NCBI RefSeq assembly: GCF_003589595.1
Contig: NW_020653337.1
Location: 679,898-743,897, forward strand
DNA: 64,000 nucleotides
From: Hyposmocoma kahamanoa
Lineage: Eukaryota; Arthropoda; Insecta; Lepidoptera; Cosmopterigidae
Direction of reading: 5' to 3'
Position 1 is the first letter of the stretch. Every line of letters begins with the position of its first letter. Shown in pieces: positions 60,849-64,000 of the stretch. The notes beneath the pieces are model-generated. The model did not search any database, was not told where the DNA came from, and saw only the letters and a program-made list of their open reading frames with translations. The position numbers were made by a program, and so were the translations under genes.

Positions 60849-61311
60849 ATAATCTCAGTACAGAGTACTAAAAAAACCGACCTCAAAAGTACATGGAATT
60901 ACGTTTATTTGCTAAGTTTTATTGAAATATTTCCTAGTTCGCCACTATACAGGACTTGTCCCTGGAGGTAATAAAAATAGGTTCTCACTACGACACTACT
61001 CAAAGTATATTGATAGAAAAACCCCTTGAATTGGAGAAATAGCAAAATCAACCATTAAAGTAATTGCTCCTAAATTAAATTAGGCGCTATTTATAAAAAT
61101 GAATCTTCATGCGTGAACAGCCACCCTTCCAGGTGAATGAATTTCTTCAAAATGAAATGGGACCACTATGGAAGTACCCCCTTTCCAACAAAAAAAGAAT
61201 CATGAAAATCGGTTCACAAATACCGGAGTTATCGCGTAACATACATACAAAAAAAAGAAAAAAAGAACATACAGTCGAATTGAAAACCTCCTCCTTTTTT
61301 GAAGTCGATTA
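60849..61311. mobile_element. 'accgac' repeat element (copy 2)
   Basis: It is colinear with 43,969-44,460, with small indels. The same start 'aatctcagtacagagtacta' and end 'cctccttttttgaagtcg' are present. Confidence 0.65.
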
Positions 61312-61319
61312 AAAATTTA

Positions 61320-61450
61320 AATCAAATTGAAATGGGCAAATTACACTTGAAATTGTTGCATTGATTAAATATTATTACTCATTCGTAAGGTAAATTCCCC
61401 TGAGAATAATAAGTACTATGATACAGAGATAATGATACATAGCTAGAAAC
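61320..61450 (-). repeat. LINE 3'-end repeat
   Basis: 'tacacttgaaattgttgc', 'actcattcgtaaggtaaatt' and 'cccctgagaata' match the tail family. Confidence 0.6.
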
Positions 61451-64000
61451 TACATGAAAGAGCTAAATAGATCACAGAAACTGTATAATAAACAACCTTT
61501 TGTCATTGATGTTTTTTTATATTTTTTTTATTTTTGATAAGTTCTGTGTCTCGTAAATGGCAATTATTGAATATCAACAAAAATATTATTATAGACGAGT
61601 ATACATTTCTGCTTAAATGAATTTGTGACTCTGTAAAAGCGACAGTCAACAATAGCCACTATTTTTTATGAAAAATTGCTGTTCTTCTTAACATAAATTA
61701 CATTTTCAAATGTGACGTGTAGGAATAGTGTAGGAATGTTAATTTCTTTAAACTTAAGTCGCAGAGACACTCTGGGGCCCGGTTTGTAAATATCTTACGG
61801 CACTGCGGGAATAAAGATTCTACTAAAGTTAACGGCATTCACCTGAATGAAATATATGCAGCATATAGTTTATTGTATTGTACAGTTTATGCACTGTACA
61901 ATATGTTTGTTCACGTAACGAAACGCGCCCCTACCGATCGGCCATGGATAACATCTAACCAGAACGGTATGTATGTACTAGATTCAATTATACTTTCGGA
62001 CACATAGTTCGAGCCACCTCACGTTTTTGTCATAAAGGGCTAGAATACAAAAGTAGTGTTATCGTCGAAAACAATGTTTTCCTCCTGTTTCGCAAATTCA
62101 AATTTTCTACAAGGATTTATGGAAAAAAGGTCTAGTATACTACTTTCAAAATTGCTTAATGTTTTTGATCAATCAAACATTGTTCAAACTTAGGGCATTT
62201 GATACTAAATATACGTGGTGTCCGGGAGTGTATTTGCATCCATCTCTATTTCCTAGGGATTTCATCAATAAGTTTACTTTTTAATTTGGGAATTTGTGGT
62301 TTACGTCAATTCAATTAATCACTTCAGCACTTTCTACGGGTTTCCACGAGTGAAGTTTCGACGAAACCATGCATATTGTAATACTTTTGTATTACAATGA
62401 CGGCGAAAATTATGTAATCACAACGTTATCATTTTCACTATAATCATATACGTTAAAACGTTTACGCTAATGTCATCGTGATCTTTAAAAATATTGATTA
62501 GATTTCGCACACAATGATGAGTCATTAGTTTTTTTCTGGTACGTAGTCAACACTACCTGTCCACAGCTAAAGATATCTTATAACGTAATTTTAAAGGGAA
62601 TTACTTCTTCTACTAATTACGTGTACAACTCCAAAACTGCCTGTCGCCATAAAATACCTTCACCCGATGACAGAAAGACATAATATTATTAATAGTATTT
62701 AAATTGCTCTTTGTCACTGAAGGCAGGAATTAGAGCTATCGGTACAATATGCTTGCCAAAAAAATATACTATCAAATCAAGTAAAATCAAATACGAGGAA
62801 ACCGGCTACAAACTACTAGTCATTAATGCTGATATCTCCAACTATGAAGTTGTAAAAATAATATATAAAATAACATAAGAGGATTACATCAATTCCGCGC
62901 CAGGTGCTCTATAGGTCTTTGGCAGTTAATGGCAGTCAACGTCGGCTTTTCTGTCTGCCTTACTGGTCTCGCTGCTCCAAACAACTTTGCGAGTAAGGAA
63001 AACAATATATCCAGCGTAATTGCACTTGGAGTAAATAGTAATGTAGGCTTTGCCTATAAAGCCGCAAAGCCTGTATTTGATCACTTTACGTGACGTGTTG
63101 CTCCCGAATTGGATCCAAAAGGCGTTGTTTTAATGTTACGTACCAGTGAAGATAAATAACGTATCATAACAATAAAATAAAGTACTAATAAAAAAGGCAA
63201 CGGTGTGACAGAAACCATTTTAGGTTATAACACACAGGTGATTTGTTACACACATTTTGTTCCCTTTTCATCGCTGCGTTTAATTAACAAATTACAGCGG
63301 TGCCAATGTACGGGTATGTCATAGAAGCCACAAAAAACTTGACAAGTATTTTAAGGTTTATTTAAATTGAATTTTCAGTTACTATAGAAACAGTTTTAAC
63401 TTATTAAGTAGATATTGATTTACAAACTGAATTGACAGTTACCTGACGTAGAGTAGGGTCAACCCTTTTTTTTTTGACCCTAAAAAAAATCATTCATCAA
63501 CAAATCATATGTCACGCTGATCTAATATGGATTGGGTTTTTCACACGCTTTGCAAGGGCTGTAAACCTTCATCAGCACGAAGGTTTCGTCACGATACTTT
63601 CTAATTGCTAGTTATTATAAAAATATGTCCTTTTACCTTATAGTTCCTAAGTTTATGTTTAAAAACAGAAATTAAAAATATTGACCTTGGCTCAAACGCT
63701 TCACGAGGAGCCAAAAAACTTTTAAGAAGTTACTACTAAATTACGCGCGGAATTACACAACCACAGGTGGCAAAGTTCAACACGAATACCTGCTTGCAAC
63801 TACTAAGCAAATTATTTTATATACAGTGTGTTATTTTCTAGTATTTACATACCATTTTTCTTTTAGGCGTAGTTTATATGTCATTTAAATTATGAAAGAA
63901 CTATGTACAGATGCACTTATGCTTTTTAATTGTCTAGCCTATAACAATGAACAGAAACATCGACAGTACGAACTGAAGGGTTAGAACATGGTGCAGGTTT
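61451..64000. other. no gene recognised
   Basis: There is a short perfect hairpin at 61,876-61,903 (tattgtacagt, 6-base loop, complement). A degenerate motif with 'cacgaaggtttcgtcacgat' lies near 63,580 and resembles ones at 10,570 and 38,490. I see no coding exon. Confidence 0.4.

Overview
The window looks like a piece of a moth or butterfly (Lepidoptera) nuclear genome. It is AT-rich, has sparse genes with introns, and is crowded with repeats whose sequence I recognise as typical of Lepidoptera: tRNA-derived SINEs, remnants of jockey/CR1- and RTE-like LINEs, mariner fragments, the 'accgacttcaaaaaagg' repeat, and a repeat carrying 'cgcctgtccataacagttg'. No rRNA, CRISPR or bacterial-type operon was seen.

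Layout. Positions 1-2,000 hold a SINE and a dead mariner piece. Positions 2,062-13,691 (minus strand) hold an apparently intact eight-exon GH13 alpha-glucosidase (maltase/sucrase type, 604 residues, N-terminal membrane anchor). I rebuilt it from splice sites; all phases join and all four conserved GH13 regions are present. A direct tandem copy of this gene and its upstream DNA lies at about 17,405-26,300. That copy is a pseudogene: it has lost its start codon, most of exons 1 and 3, all of exon 2, the exon 6 donor site, most of exon 8 and its poly(A) signal. A 400-N gap hides part of it. Because the two copies can be read against each other, several insertions in the intact copy have an 'empty site' in the other.

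Positions 26,300-55,000 contain no gene I can support. They are mainly LINE 3' ends, SINEs, foldback elements, a second copy of a 1.5 kb element with internal repeats, tandem repeats, a mariner remnant, and a LINE insertion whose 5' part is inverted.

Positions 55,393-58,804 (minus strand) carry two small genes in the same orientation. One is an intronless classical short-chain dehydrogenase/reductase (255 residues). The other, just downstream, is a small predicted secreted protein (76 residues) whose ATG appears to be split by an intron (AT|G). The remainder, to 64,000, is repeats and unrecognised DNA.

The genes do not form an obvious pathway. The maltase would act on dietary sugars at the cell surface, the SDR is a cytosolic oxidoreductase type, and the small protein has no recognised function. 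I found no clear new multi-gene system. The most informative signals are the mosaic maltase duplication, the micro-inversion in it, the empty sites, and the split-ATG secreted peptide. Exon boundaries were read by eye from the sequence, and repeat boundaries are approximate unless an empty site fixes them.
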